A stretch of 64,000 nucleotides of DNA from Verrucomicrobiota bacterium (lineage in GTDB: Bacteria > Verrucomicrobiota > Kiritimatiellia > RFP12 > UBA1067), in NCBI GenBank assembly GCA_023269675.1, contig JAHFSX010000017.1:62001-126000 (forward strand), read 5' to 3'. A model generated the notes under the pieces. It saw nothing but the letters and a program-made list of their open reading frames with translations, did not search any database and was not told where the DNA came from. Every line of letters begins with the position of its first letter. Position 1 is the stretch's first letter. The position numbers were made by a program, and so were the translations under genes. Of the stretch, positions 9,576-18,802 are shown piece by piece.

Positions 9576-10427
9576 GACACGACAGCGTTCGGCGGCAGGC
9601 TGGTTGGCGTTTTAGGGGCCGTCGTGTTTTTGACGTGTTCCGCGCAGGCGTTCAACGTCTATGTGTTCGCGGACATGGAGGGGTGCAGCGGGATTGCCGG
9701 CAGTGACCAGGTCAGCGGTGCGCGGGCGGAGGAGGGGCGGCGGCTGATGGCCGAAGAGATAAACGCGTGCATCGCCGGGTGCTTTGCGGCCGGGGCGACC
9801 GGGGTCGTCGTGCGGGACGGCCACGGGAGCGGCATGAACGTGAATGCGAAGTCGGTCGACGCACGTGCCCGGCTGGTTCAGGGTGCGACGCCCGGCGTGC
9901 GTTTCAAGGATCTTGAGGGGGCCGAGGCGCTGATCCTGCTGGGGTATCACGCGAAGGCGCTGACGTCCGGAGCCGTGTTGGCGCACTCCTATTCGTCGGC
10001 GACGATCCAGGGGATGTGGCTGAACGGACGCGAGGTGGGCGAGATCGGCGTGGATGCGGCGATCGCGGCGGAGCATCACGTTCCGGTTGTGATGGTTGCG
10101 GGCGATGACAAGACCGTCGCCGAGGCGCAGGCGTGGATTCCCGGGGTCGTGACCTGCGAGACGAAGCGGGGGACTGGGCCGCAGAGCGCGGAGCTGTTGC
10201 CGGTAGACGCGGCGCACCGCCTGATCACGCGTCAGACCGAGGCGGCGCTCGCGCGGCGCAAAACCATGCCGTTGACCGCGGTGAGTTATCCGGCCACGAT
10301 CCGCTGGGACTACCTGCCGCCGGGTTCGTTGCGCACGTACCATCCCGCGTTCCAGCCGGCCGCAAATCCGAAGCGGGTCGAGAAGACCGGCGAGTCGGTA
10401 GAACGCTTGCTTTTGGGGAAGTCATGA
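9573..10427 (+). CDS. Exported M55-family D-aminopeptidase (DppA-like)
   Basis: The 284-residue product contains 'VYVFADMEGCSG', 'RDGHGSG', 'LLGYHAK' and 'GEIGVDAAIAAEHHVPVVMVAGDD', typical of the zinc-dependent decameric D-aminopeptidase DppA. The start at 9573 is supported by AAGGGGGAAAG directly upstream, and gives a signal peptide ('GVLGAVVFLTCSAQA', cleavage near residue 26). Classical DppA is cytoplasmic, so a periplasmic location is unusual and suggests a role in turnover of D-amino-acid peptides, perhaps from peptidoglycan (inference). The stop overlaps the ogt start (ATGA). The frame extends to 9534, but that part has no ribosome binding site. Confidence 0.85.
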   Translation: MDTTAFGGRLVGVLGAVVFLTCSAQAFNVYVFADMEGCSGIAGSDQVSGARAEEGRRLMAEEINACIAGCFAAGATGVVVRDGHGSGMNVNAKSVDARARLVQGATPGVRFKDLEGAEALILLGYHAKALTSGAVLAHSYSSATIQGMWLNGREVGEIGVDAAIAAEHHVPVVMVAGDDKTVAEAQAWIPGVVTCETKRGTGPQSAELLPVDAAHRLITRQTEAALARRKTMPLTAVSYPATIRWDYLPPGSLRTYHPAFQPAANPKRVEKTGESVERLLLGKS

Positions 10428-10816
10428 AGAAAAACTCCGATCCACTGCGTGAGAAGATCGCCTGTCATCCGCAGGTGACGGCGTTCAGGCTCAAGGTGTA
10501 CGGGGCCCTGCTGGAGGTGCCGAAAGGGTATGTCACTACGTACGGGCGGTTGGCGCGGCGTGTCGGCTGCGGCTCGGCGCAGGCCGTGGGCAACGCGTTG
10601 CGGGCGAATCCGTTCGCGCCGGAGGTGCCTTGCCACCGTGTGGTGGCGGCAGATCTCTCCATCGGCGGATTCTGCGGGCGCCGCGCGGGCGACGAGATCG
10701 CCCGCAAGATCGCCTTGCTCACCGCGGAGGGCGTGCCGCTGGACGCGGCCGGCCGGCTGCGGGACGCGCGGCGGGTGTGGAGCTTCGGGCCCCGGCAGAA
10801 ACAGGGAAGCGAATGA
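10424..10816 (+). CDS. ogt: Methylated-DNA-protein-cysteine methyltransferase (minimal)
   Basis: The 130-residue protein is the C-terminal DNA-binding and active-site domain of O6-alkylguanine-DNA alkyltransferases: 'GYVTTYGRLARRVG', 'AVGNALRANPF' and the acceptor motif 'PCHRVV' with Cys70. The reactive cysteine is present, so it is not an inactive alkyltransferase-like (ATL) protein. The N-terminal domain of full-length Ogt is missing, as in many short homologues. ATGA overlaps join it to the gene before and the gene after. This places a DNA-repair enzyme between two predicted exported proteins, which is an odd operon. Confidence 0.9.
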   Translation: MKKNSDPLREKIACHPQVTAFRLKVYGALLEVPKGYVTTYGRLARRVGCGSAQAVGNALRANPFAPEVPCHRVVAADLSIGGFCGRRAGDEIARKIALLTAEGVPLDAAGRLRDARRVWSFGPRQKQGSE

Positions 10817-12648
10817 GAGCCGGACGTGACATGCGGGCATTTGTGATTCCGCTTCTGGTGGCGGCATGTGTGTGGGGGGCCTCGGCCGCTGCGGAGAGGG
10901 TGACTGTGCGGGTGTTGCCGCAGGCCGTGGCCACGAATGGCGAGCCGTTCCGGCTGGGATTCCAAACGGGCTTTCTTGAGGGGCCGGGGAACCCGTTGCG
11001 GGCCGAGTGCTTCTCCGAAGAAAATATCGCGGCGGAAGCGCGTGCGACGGTGAAGACCGTGCCTGATCCGAACACGGGTCGCAAGGTGTTCCGGGTTGCG
11101 AATGACGGTGATCAGCCGTGCGGGGTGACCCTGACGACAAGTGTGCTGCGCACAGGCGTGGGCTATACGGTGAGCGTGCGCTGTCGCCGCGTGAAGGGAA
11201 GCGGGGCGTTTCGGTTGGATTTCGCGCCGGCCGGTGGCGGGGCGGACGAGGTCACGGGGAAGTCCGCGTCGGTGAAGGGCGAGGAGTTCGTCGCCAAGGC
11301 GTTCACGGTGAAGCCGCAGGCGGACGGGGCCTTCCGGTGCGCCTTCCGGCTGGCCGCGGGTGCCGTGATGGAGTTCGCCGATTTCTCGATGCTGCCGGAG
11401 GATGCGGAGGGAGGGTGGGACCGTCCCTCGCTCGAGGCGCTGCGGAATGTCGGTCCGGGCGACTTGCGCTGGCCGGTGCAACAGGGCGTGGGGTTCTACA
11501 ACTGGTACGATGGCGTGGGGCCGCGACGCTTGCGGCGGGCGGTCACGCCCACGGCCCGGGCCGAGGACGGCCACGATTTCGGCACCGTCGAGTTCGTGGA
11601 TTTCTGTCGGCTGACCGGCGCGCAGCCGCTGGTCCGCGTGGCGGTTTATCGGCCGGGGTGCGCCGATCCGCGGGTGGATGATCTGACTGCGGCGGTGCGG
11701 CTGGCTGCGGACTGGGTGGCTTACTGCAACGCGACCAACGGCCAGCCGTTGGCGGTGTTGCGTGCGCGGCACGGGCATGCGGCGCCGCTGGGGGTCAGGC
11801 GTTGGGAGCTGGCGGCGGAGGACGGCGGAGCGGTGGACGGGGCTGTCTGCCAGGCGTATGCGGCGGCGATGAAGGCGGAGGACCCGCAGATCCAGGTGGG
11901 GGTCGCGCTGGAGGGGGCGCGCCCGGCGGCCTTGGAGGCGGTGCTGCGGGGTGCCGGCGGGGTGTTGGATTTCGTCTCGTGCGATGCGGCCGGGGCGGGG
12001 GCGACGGTTGCAGAGTGGAATCAAAAGAACGGGACGCGGCTGCGGATGGCGGCCACGCGGCTGGACGGTGTCCGCGACCGGTATGTGGCGCAGGTGATGG
12101 GGCGGCTGGAGGCGGGTGACGAGGCGGAGCGTAGCTATTACGGCACCTGGTATGACGCGCTGGCCGTGGCTTATGCGGCTTTGGCGCGGATGCGGCAGGG
12201 CGGGTGCGTGGCGGCGTGCACGCCGTTCTATCCCGAGCAGGTCTTGTACCGCGTGCCGTACGCGCGGCAGAAGCTCACCGAGACCGGCTTGCTGTTGGCG
12301 CTGTTCAACCGTTTTCCGGCGAGTGTTCCGCTGGTTTCAGAGGGGTTGCCGGCGGAAGAGGATGCGCCGTTCCGGGTGCAGGCGGCCTGGACCGAAGACG
12401 ACTCGGCGCTGGTGGTGTACATTTACAACTCAGGCCCGGAGGCGCGGGAGGTCCGGCTTGACCTGACGGCGCTGAAACGGCGTTTCGCCTTCTGGGTATC
12501 GGATCAGCTGGCGGCGGAGATCACGGCGCGGCGCGCGGCGCAAACCGTGCCGGTCTACCGCCGGCAGAAGGCCGGTGCGGCGCTGACGCAGGTGGTCCCG
12601 TGCGAGGTCGCGCCGGCCTCCTTCACCCGGATTGTTGTGAAGGAGTAG
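10813..12648 (+). CDS. Exported GH51-like (alpha-L-arabinofuranosidase-related) protein, active site altered
   Basis: The 611-residue product has a signal peptide ('FVIPLLVAACVWGASA') and the fold order of GH51 enzymes: an N-terminal carbohydrate-binding-like beta region to ~195, then a barrel with 'GVGFYNWYDGVGP', 'GTVEFVDFCRLTGAQPLVRV', 'WVAYCNATNGQPLAVLRAR' and 'VRRWELAAE', and a C-terminal beta domain. In active GH51 enzymes the last motif is normally WEIGNE; here the Asn is Ala, although the acid/base Glu position remains. I cannot find a convincing nucleophile motif. It may be a sugar-binding or altered-specificity relative. The start overlaps the ogt stop; ATG 10831 would also preserve the signal peptide. 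Confidence 0.65.
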   Translation: MRAGRDMRAFVIPLLVAACVWGASAAAERVTVRVLPQAVATNGEPFRLGFQTGFLEGPGNPLRAECFSEENIAAEARATVKTVPDPNTGRKVFRVANDGDQPCGVTLTTSVLRTGVGYTVSVRCRRVKGSGAFRLDFAPAGGGADEVTGKSASVKGEEFVAKAFTVKPQADGAFRCAFRLAAGAVMEFADFSMLPEDAEGGWDRPSLEALRNVGPGDLRWPVQQGVGFYNWYDGVGPRRLRRAVTPTARAEDGHDFGTVEFVDFCRLTGAQPLVRVAVYRPGCADPRVDDLTAAVRLAADWVAYCNATNGQPLAVLRARHGHAAPLGVRRWELAAEDGGAVDGAVCQAYAAAMKAEDPQIQVGVALEGARPAALEAVLRGAGGVLDFVSCDAAGAGATVAEWNQKNGTRLRMAATRLDGVRDRYVAQVMGRLEAGDEAERSYYGTWYDALAVAYAALARMRQGGCVAACTPFYPEQVLYRVPYARQKLTETGLLLALFNRFPASVPLVSEGLPAEEDAPFRVQAAWTEDDSALVVYIYNSGPEAREVRLDLTALKRRFAFWVSDQLAAEITARRAAQTVPVYRRQKAGAALTQVVPCEVAPASFTRIVVKE

Positions 12649-12656
12649 GCCGCTGC

Positions 12657-12701
12657 AAAAAAAAGAAGCGGCCCCGGGAACCCCCGGGACCGCGGCTTTT
12701 T
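12657..12701. terminator. Bidirectional intrinsic terminator between convergent genes
   Basis: GCGG-C-CCCGGG (12668-12678) pairs with CCCGGG-A-CCGC (12683-12693) around AACC. TTTTT follows on the plus strand, and a run of A before it gives a T-tract on the minus strand. It can end both the GH51-like gene and gdhA. Confidence 0.85.
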
Positions 12702-12718
12702 GCGAGTCGAAGCGCGGC

Positions 12719-14065
<1,347 letters not shown>

Positions 14066-14207
14066 CTAACCGATGGGTGATTACACTTACGTCACTTGAA
14101 CGTGAATAATATACGGAAAGCATCAAGCGTGCCATAATTTTTTACAAAAGCAGGGGTCCTTTTCACCTTGAAGCGTTCGGCTGTCAACCGTCAAGATTGT
14201 TGCAAAT

Positions 14208-14250
14208 GACAAATATGTACGACGTAATTGTCCTGCATGACATATTTGTC
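14208..14250. promoter_or_regulatory. Operator-like inverted repeat, 11-bp arms
   Basis: GACAAATATGT (14208-14218) and ACATATTTGTC (14240-14250) are perfect inverted copies separated by 21 bases, so the arms are three helical turns apart centre to centre. The position between gdhA and nfnA suits a shared repressor or activator site. Confidence 0.6.
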
Positions 14251-14331
14251 TGTCGCGGGGCGTCCAGCGTTTAGGAGGTGGGACGGGGCGGACGTGCGCG
14301 GCGCGCGCCGCCGCGCCCGTTTCGACGCCTG

Positions 14332-14360
14332 TTGCGGCAGGAGCCCAAACGTGCTATTCT
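14332..14360 (+). promoter_or_regulatory. Sigma70-type promoter for nfnA-nfnB
   Basis: TTGCGG (14332-14337), 17 bases, TATTCT (14355-14360). The predicted transcript would start near 14367 and have a leader of about 76 bases. Confidence 0.55.
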
Positions 14361-14442
14361 GAGCATTGTATTTTTGTTTTCAAGCGGACCGGGGACAATT
14401 CGCCCGCGCGAGGACCCGAAGACCAGCAAGGTGACACCCGTT

Positions 14443-15306
14443 ATGAACCGAATCATCAAGAAAACGCAGCTCTCGGCCGAAGTCTTCCGCATGGAGGTCG
14501 AGGCGCCCCTCATCGCCCACGAACGCCAGCCCGGCCAGTTCATCATCCTGCAGGTGGATCAGGCCGTCGGCGAACGCATTCCCCTCACCATCGCGGACGC
14601 GGATCCGCTCAAAGGCACGATCACCCTGATTTTCCAGGCCGTCGGCAGGACGACCCACCTGCTGGCGGAGAAAGCGGTGGGCGACTCGATCGAAGCGCTG
14701 CTCGGCCCCTTGGGCCAGCCGACCCACGTCGCGAAGGTCGGGCACGTGGTCTGCGTGGGCGGCGGCATCGGCGTCGCGCCCCTGCATCCCATCGCGCAGG
14801 CCCTGAAGGCCGCCGGCAACAAGGTCACCGTCATCATGGGCGCGCGCACCAAGGCGTTGCTCATCATGGAGGAGGAGATGCGCAAGATCGCCGACGACCT
14901 CATCATCGTCACGGACGACGGTTCCTGCGGGCGCAAAGGGCTCGTGACCCACCCGCTCAAGGAACTTTGCGAACAGTCGCCCAAGCCCGACCTGGCCGTG
15001 ATCATCGGGCCGCCCATCATGATGAAGTTCGGCGCGGAGACCACCCGGCCGTACGGCGTGCCCACCGTCGTTTCGCTCAACACCATCATGATCGACGGCA
15101 CCGGCATGTGCGGCGGCTGCCGCGTGACGGTCGGCGGCAAGACCAAGTTCGTCTGCGTGGACGGTCCCGAGTTCGACGGCCATCTGGTGGATTTCGACAA
15201 CATGATGAAGCGCCTGCGCGCCTACAAGCCGCGCGAGGACGCCGACCACCACGCGCATCACCACTGCAAGCTCGAAGATGCCGCCAATGCCCTGCCCAAG
15301 GCGTAA
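14443..15306 (+). CDS. nfnA: NfnA-type NADH-binding flavoprotein (ferredoxin-NADP reductase alpha / PyrK-like)
   Basis: The 287-residue protein has the ferredoxin-reductase layout: an FAD-binding beta barrel ('GQFIILQVDQAVGERIPLTI'), an NAD-binding part ('VCVGGGIGVAPLHPIAQAL') and a C-terminal 2Fe-2S cysteine cluster in 'GTGMCGGCRVTVGGKTKFVC'. With the GltD-like partner downstream it forms the NfnAB (sulfide dehydrogenase-type) pair, which in anaerobes couples NADH, NADPH and ferredoxin by electron bifurcation (family knowledge). The chosen start gives the typical 'MNRIIKKTQLS' N-terminus with AAGGTGA upstream. PyrK or SudB naming is also used for relatives. A His-rich patch, 'DHHAHHH', sits near the C-terminus. 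Confidence 0.85.
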   Translation: MNRIIKKTQLSAEVFRMEVEAPLIAHERQPGQFIILQVDQAVGERIPLTIADADPLKGTITLIFQAVGRTTHLLAEKAVGDSIEALLGPLGQPTHVAKVGHVVCVGGGIGVAPLHPIAQALKAAGNKVTVIMGARTKALLIMEEEMRKIADDLIIVTDDGSCGRKGLVTHPLKELCEQSPKPDLAVIIGPPIMMKFGAETTRPYGVPTVVSLNTIMIDGTGMCGGCRVTVGGKTKFVCVDGPEFDGHLVDFDNMMKRLRAYKPREDADHHAHHHCKLEDAANALPKA

Positions 15307-15322
15307 GCTTCTTCCCTGCCCG

Positions 15323-15348
15323 GCTTCTAACTCCTAACTCCTCCTTTC
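15323..15348. repeat. Single arm of AACTCCTA words between nfnA and nfnB
   Basis: TTCTAACTCCTAACTCCTCC repeats the 7-base word found in inverted form at 38731-38948 and 53417-53507. Here only one arm is present. Confidence 0.5.
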
Positions 15349-15353
15349 TTCTT

Positions 15354-16838
15354 ATGCACGCTACTCCCGAATCCCTCCATCAGGCCGCCGTTGCCAAACT
15401 GGCGGAACTTTCAGGCAAGACGCTGTCGCCCAGAGACCGTATGGCGATCCCCGTACAGGAGATGCCCTCGCAGGATCCCGAGGTGCGGCGCCACAACATG
15501 AGCGAGGTCGCGCTGGGCTACACCGCCGAGCAGGCGCAACTCGAGGCGCAGCGCTGTCTCCAGTGTAAAAACGCGCCGTGCGTGAACGGCTGCCCCGTGC
15601 GTATCCGCATCCCCGAATTTCTCAAGGCCGCCGCCGCGGGCCAGTTCGGCGAAGCCGTCGCGATCATCCGCGAAAACAGTCTGCTGCCGGCCGTGTGCGG
15701 GCGCGTCTGCCCGCAGGAGGTGCAGTGCCAGCTGCCCTGCACGCTGGGCAAAGCGCTGAAAAGCGTCGACTTGGCCGTGTCCATCGGCCGCGTCGAAAGG
15801 TATGTCTCGGACTTGCACCGCGAGAGCGGCCAACAGGCCGTGCCCGAGGTGAAAACCGCCACCGGCAGGAAGGTCGCCGTGATCGGCAGCGGACCCGCCA
15901 GCATCACCGTGGCGGCCGATGTGCGCCGGGAGGGCCACGACGTGACGATGTTCGAGGCGTTCCACAAACCCGGCGGCGTGCTGATTTACGGCATCCCGGA
16001 GTTCCGCCTGCCCAAGACCATCGTTCAGAACGAGATCGACATCCTCAAAGAGATGGGCGTCAAGCTGGAGACGAACTACGTGGTGGGCCGCACGCGTAAG
16101 CTCCAGGATCTGATCGACAAAGACGGTTTCAACGCGGTCTTCGTCGGCACCGGGGCGGGCCTGCCCAAGTTCATGAACATCCCGGGCGAGAATCTCGTGG
16201 GCGTGTTCTCCGCGAACGAGTATCTGACGCGGGCGAACCTGATGAAGGCCTATGACACCGAGCATGCGCATACGCCGCTTTACAACTCCAAGAAGGTCGC
16301 GGTGCTTGGCGGCGGCAACGTCGCCATGGACGCGGCCCGCATGGCCCTGCGCCTGGGCGCGGCGGAGGTTCATCTGATCTACCGCCGCACGGAGAAGGAG
16401 ATGCCCGCCCGCGTGGAGGAGGTCGGCCATGCCCGTGAAGAGGGCGTGACCTTCCACATGCTCCAGAACGCGGTGCGCATCCTCGGGGACGCCAACGACT
16501 GCGTCACGCAGATCGAGTGCCTGCGTTACGAACTCGGCGAGCCGGACGCCTCGGGCCGCCGCAGCCCGGTGCCCCTCGCGGGCAGCGAGTTCTTGATGGA
16601 AGTCGACACCGTCATTGTGGCGATCGGCAACGGCTCCAACCCGCTGATCAGCCAGACGACCGCAGGGCTCCAGGTCAACAAGTACGGCAACATCATCGTG
16701 GACGCGAAGGGCAAGACCTCGATCGACGGCATCTATGCGGGCGGCGACATCGTGCTCGGCGCCGCCACCGTGATCCTCGCGATGGGCGAAGGCCGCCGCG
16801 CGGCAGCCGCCATCAACGCGCAGCTGGCCGGAGGATGA
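15354..16838 (+). CDS. nfnB: NfnB / glutamate synthase small-subunit-type NADPH oxidoreductase
   Basis: The 494-residue protein is a GltD/GltA-homotetramer-type flavoprotein: N-terminal 4Fe-4S cysteines in 'RCLQCKNAPCVNGCP' and 'CGRVCPQEVQCQLPC', FAD motif 'VAVIGSGPASITVA', NADPH motif 'VAVLGGGNVAMDAA', and the family ending 'IYAGGDIVLGAATVILAMGEGR'. Such proteins are either the NADPH subunit of Nfn or the small subunit of glutamate synthase. The adjacent NfnA-type partner and absence of a large GltB favour Nfn. It begins 47 bases after nfnA, across a CT-rich stretch with AACTCCTAACTCCT words. The ribosome binding site is poor. Confidence 0.87.
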   Translation: MHATPESLHQAAVAKLAELSGKTLSPRDRMAIPVQEMPSQDPEVRRHNMSEVALGYTAEQAQLEAQRCLQCKNAPCVNGCPVRIRIPEFLKAAAAGQFGEAVAIIRENSLLPAVCGRVCPQEVQCQLPCTLGKALKSVDLAVSIGRVERYVSDLHRESGQQAVPEVKTATGRKVAVIGSGPASITVAADVRREGHDVTMFEAFHKPGGVLIYGIPEFRLPKTIVQNEIDILKEMGVKLETNYVVGRTRKLQDLIDKDGFNAVFVGTGAGLPKFMNIPGENLVGVFSANEYLTRANLMKAYDTEHAHTPLYNSKKVAVLGGGNVAMDAARMALRLGAAEVHLIYRRTEKEMPARVEEVGHAREEGVTFHMLQNAVRILGDANDCVTQIECLRYELGEPDASGRRSPVPLAGSEFLMEVDTVIVAIGNGSNPLISQTTAGLQVNKYGNIIVDAKGKTSIDGIYAGGDIVLGAATVILAMGEGRRAAAAINAQLAGG

Positions 16839-16864
16839 CCCCAAGGCGGGGAGCCCATGTCCAT

Positions 16865-16919
16865 GGTAGGGGCGGACCGCTGGGCCGCCCGCGGCTCGCC
16901 CGGCGGTCGAGCCCTACCC
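16865..16919. repeat. GC-rich inverted repeat after nfnB
   Basis: GTAGGGGCGGACCGCTGGGC and the downstream GCCCGGCGGTCGAGCCCTAC can pair over about 20 bases with a few mismatches. It sits between nfnB and the hemolysin III locus, without a T-tract. Confidence 0.5.
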
Positions 16920-16972
16920 AACGCGGAAACGCAAGACCATTGGCCAGCCGGTTAAAGGATCAGGTATCCGCA

Positions 16973-17642
16973 ATGCGCCGCGAACCCATCGATTACTCGG
17001 TCACCGAGGAGATCGCGCACAGCTCGATTCACGCGCTCGGGAGCCACCTCGGCGCGGCCATGCTCGCACTGCTGGTGGTGTTCGGGGTGCAGAGCGGCAC
17101 GCAGGTGTTCTGGAAGGTGGTCAGCGGCTCGGTTTTCGGCGTGACCATCATCCTGCTTTACACCGTTTCGTCAGTCTACCACGCGGTGACGCATCCGCGC
17201 GCCAAGCAGATCCTGGAGGTCTGCGACCACATGGCGATCTACTTCCTGATCGCCGGGTCTTACACGCCCTTCACGCTGGTCACGCTGCGCGAGGCGCACC
17301 CGCGGGTGGCCTGGACCATCTTCGGGATTGTGTGGGGGCTGACGGCCGCGGGCGTGATCTTCAAGATTTTCACGACCGGGAAGCTGCGCGTCGCATCGAC
17401 CCTCGCCTACATCGGCATGGGGTGGATCGTCGTCTTCGCCGTCAAGCCGCTGATGGACGCCATGCCGCTGGCCGGGCTGGCCTGGCTGGCGGCGGGCGGC
17501 GGGCGGCGGACTCTACACGGTGGGCACGGTCTTCTATCTGTGGCGGATCATGCCGTACCACCACGCGGTGTGGCACCTTTTCGTGCTGGCCGGCACGTGC
17601 AGCCACTTCGTCTGCGTGCTCTTCTACGTGATGATGCGGTAA
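16973..17642 (+). pseudogene. Hemolysin III / YqfA-like membrane protein with C-terminal frameshift
   Basis: From 16973 the frame encodes a hemolysin III-type multi-pass membrane protein ('HSSIHALGSHLG', 'VSSVYHAV', 'CDHMAIYFLIAGSYTPF'). Around 17490-17512 a GGC-rich run breaks the frame. After it the other frame restores the expected end: 'GLYTVGTVFYLWRIMPYHH', 'AVWHLFVLAGTCSHFV', stop at 17640-17642. In the unshifted frame the tail is arginine-rich nonsense ending at 17659. One extra base in the run explains it. It could be a real inactivating slip, programmed slippage or a sequencing error. The family is related to PAQR receptors; the bacterial role is uncertain. Confidence 0.8.
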
Positions 17643-17644
17643 GG

Positions 17645-17830
17645 TGTTTAGCGGTTTAGGCTGTTAGATTGTTAGGCAGGTCATTCTGCTGAACAAGAAA
17701 AGGCACTGCAAGACAGAAAAAACCCCCTTTTGCCGTTGGCTCAGGGGGTTGCCGACTACTGACGTTAGGACTCGCCCAACGTTGTTGTTATCTGCCTAAC
17801 AGCCTCACAGTCTAAACACCTAACAGCCTA
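17645..17830. repeat. Long word-type inverted repeat (CTGTTAGG family)
   Basis: The left arm GTGTTTAGCGGTTTAGGCTG (from 17644) and continuation TTAGATTGTTAGGCAG match the reverse complement of the right arm (17791-17830: TGCCTAACAGCC, TCACAGTCTAAACACC, TAACAGCCTA). The whole space between convergent genes is occupied, and an intrinsic terminator lies in the middle. Confidence 0.75.
17717..17750 (-). terminator. Intrinsic terminator for the SPFH operon
   Basis: On the minus strand AACCCCCTGA and its partner AAAAGGGGGTT form a stem of about 7-8 bp followed by TTTTTT. It lies about 80 bases past the stop of the minus-strand SPFH gene and inside the word-type repeat. Confidence 0.75.
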
Positions 17831-18739
17831 CTTCACCTCTTTGATGATGGTCGTGGCGGCCTTGAGCACGCCGGCCACATTGGCGAGGTCGGTGGGGATG
17901 ATCATGGTGTTGTTGGCCTTGGCCATCTTGCCGAACTCGGTCAGATACTGCTGCGCGAGCTGCATGTTCACCGCGTTCATGCCGCCCTGGTCGTTGATCG
18001 CCGACGCCACCTGGCGGATGCCGCTGGCCTGCGCCTCGGCCACCAGCAGGATCTCCTGCGCGCGGCCCGCAGCCTCGTTGATGCGCTTCATCTTCTCGCC
18101 TTCGGAGATCGCGATCGCCTGCTGCTTCTCGCCTTCGGCGCGGTTGATCTTGGCCTGGCGGTCGCCCTCCGACTCGGCGATCAGCGCGCGCTTCTCGCGC
18201 TCGGCGCGCATCTGCTTCTCCATCGCGTCGCGGATGGTCTGCGGCGGCGTGATGTTCTTGATCTCGTAACGGGTCACCTTGATGCCCCAGGGCTCAGAGG
18301 CTTTGTCCACCGCCTCGACGATCGACGTGTTCACCAGCGTGCGCTCCTCGAAGCTCCGGTCCAGCTCCAGCTTGCCCATCTCGCTGCGCATGGTGGTCTG
18401 CGCGAGCTGCACGGTGGCGAAGAGGTAGTTCCCGATGCCGTACGAGGCCTTGGCGGGATCCATCACCATCATGTACAGGATGCCGTCCACTTCGACCGTG
18501 ATGTTGTCGCGCGTGATGCACTGCTGCGGAGGCACGTCGATGGCCTGCTCCTTGAGCGTGTGCTTGTATGACACGCGGTCGATGATCGGCACCAGCAGGT
18601 GCAGTCCCGCATCGAGGGTGCAGTGGTATTTGCCCAGCCGCTCCACGATGAACGCCTGTTTCTGCGGCACGATGCGCACGCACTTGAGAATCGTGTAAAC
18701 CACCGCGAAGGCGATGAGTAAGGCTACCCAGGGTCCCAT
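17828..18739 (-). CDS. qmcA: SPFH/Band 7 membrane protein (QmcA/stomatin-like)
   Basis: The 303-residue protein has one N-terminal transmembrane helix ('WVALLIAFAVVYTILKCV'), an SPFH domain ('IVPQKQAFIVERLGKYHCTL', 'DNITVEVDGILYMMV') and a long charged coiled coil rich in 'EAEGEKQ'-like repeats. These proteins form membrane rings or microdomains and influence membrane proteases and fluidity. The NfeD-like gene upstream on the same strand makes the common SPFH-NfeD pair, which strongly supports the assignment. The two genes are 63 bases apart. Confidence 0.9.
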   Translation of the reverse strand: MGPWVALLIAFAVVYTILKCVRIVPQKQAFIVERLGKYHCTLDAGLHLLVPIIDRVSYKHTLKEQAIDVPPQQCITRDNITVEVDGILYMMVMDPAKASYGIGNYLFATVQLAQTTMRSEMGKLELDRSFEERTLVNTSIVEAVDKASEPWGIKVTRYEIKNITPPQTIRDAMEKQMRAEREKRALIAESEGDRQAKINRAEGEKQQAIAISEGEKMKRINEAAGRAQEILLVAEAQASGIRQVASAINDQGGMNAVNMQLAQQYLTEFGKMAKANNTMIIPTDLANVAGVLKAATTIIKEVK

Positions 18740-18802
18740 GTTCCGCTCCTTTTTTTACTTGTTCTTCCGACAGACCAGGCGGCTCCGAACGGTCCAAGAC
18801 CG

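Noticed and set aside
14278..14442. N-terminal extension of NfnA (frame open from 14278)
   Set aside because: The extra 55 residues are Arg/Pro-rich, unlike the family, contain the predicted promoter, and a proper ribosome binding site precedes ATG 14443.
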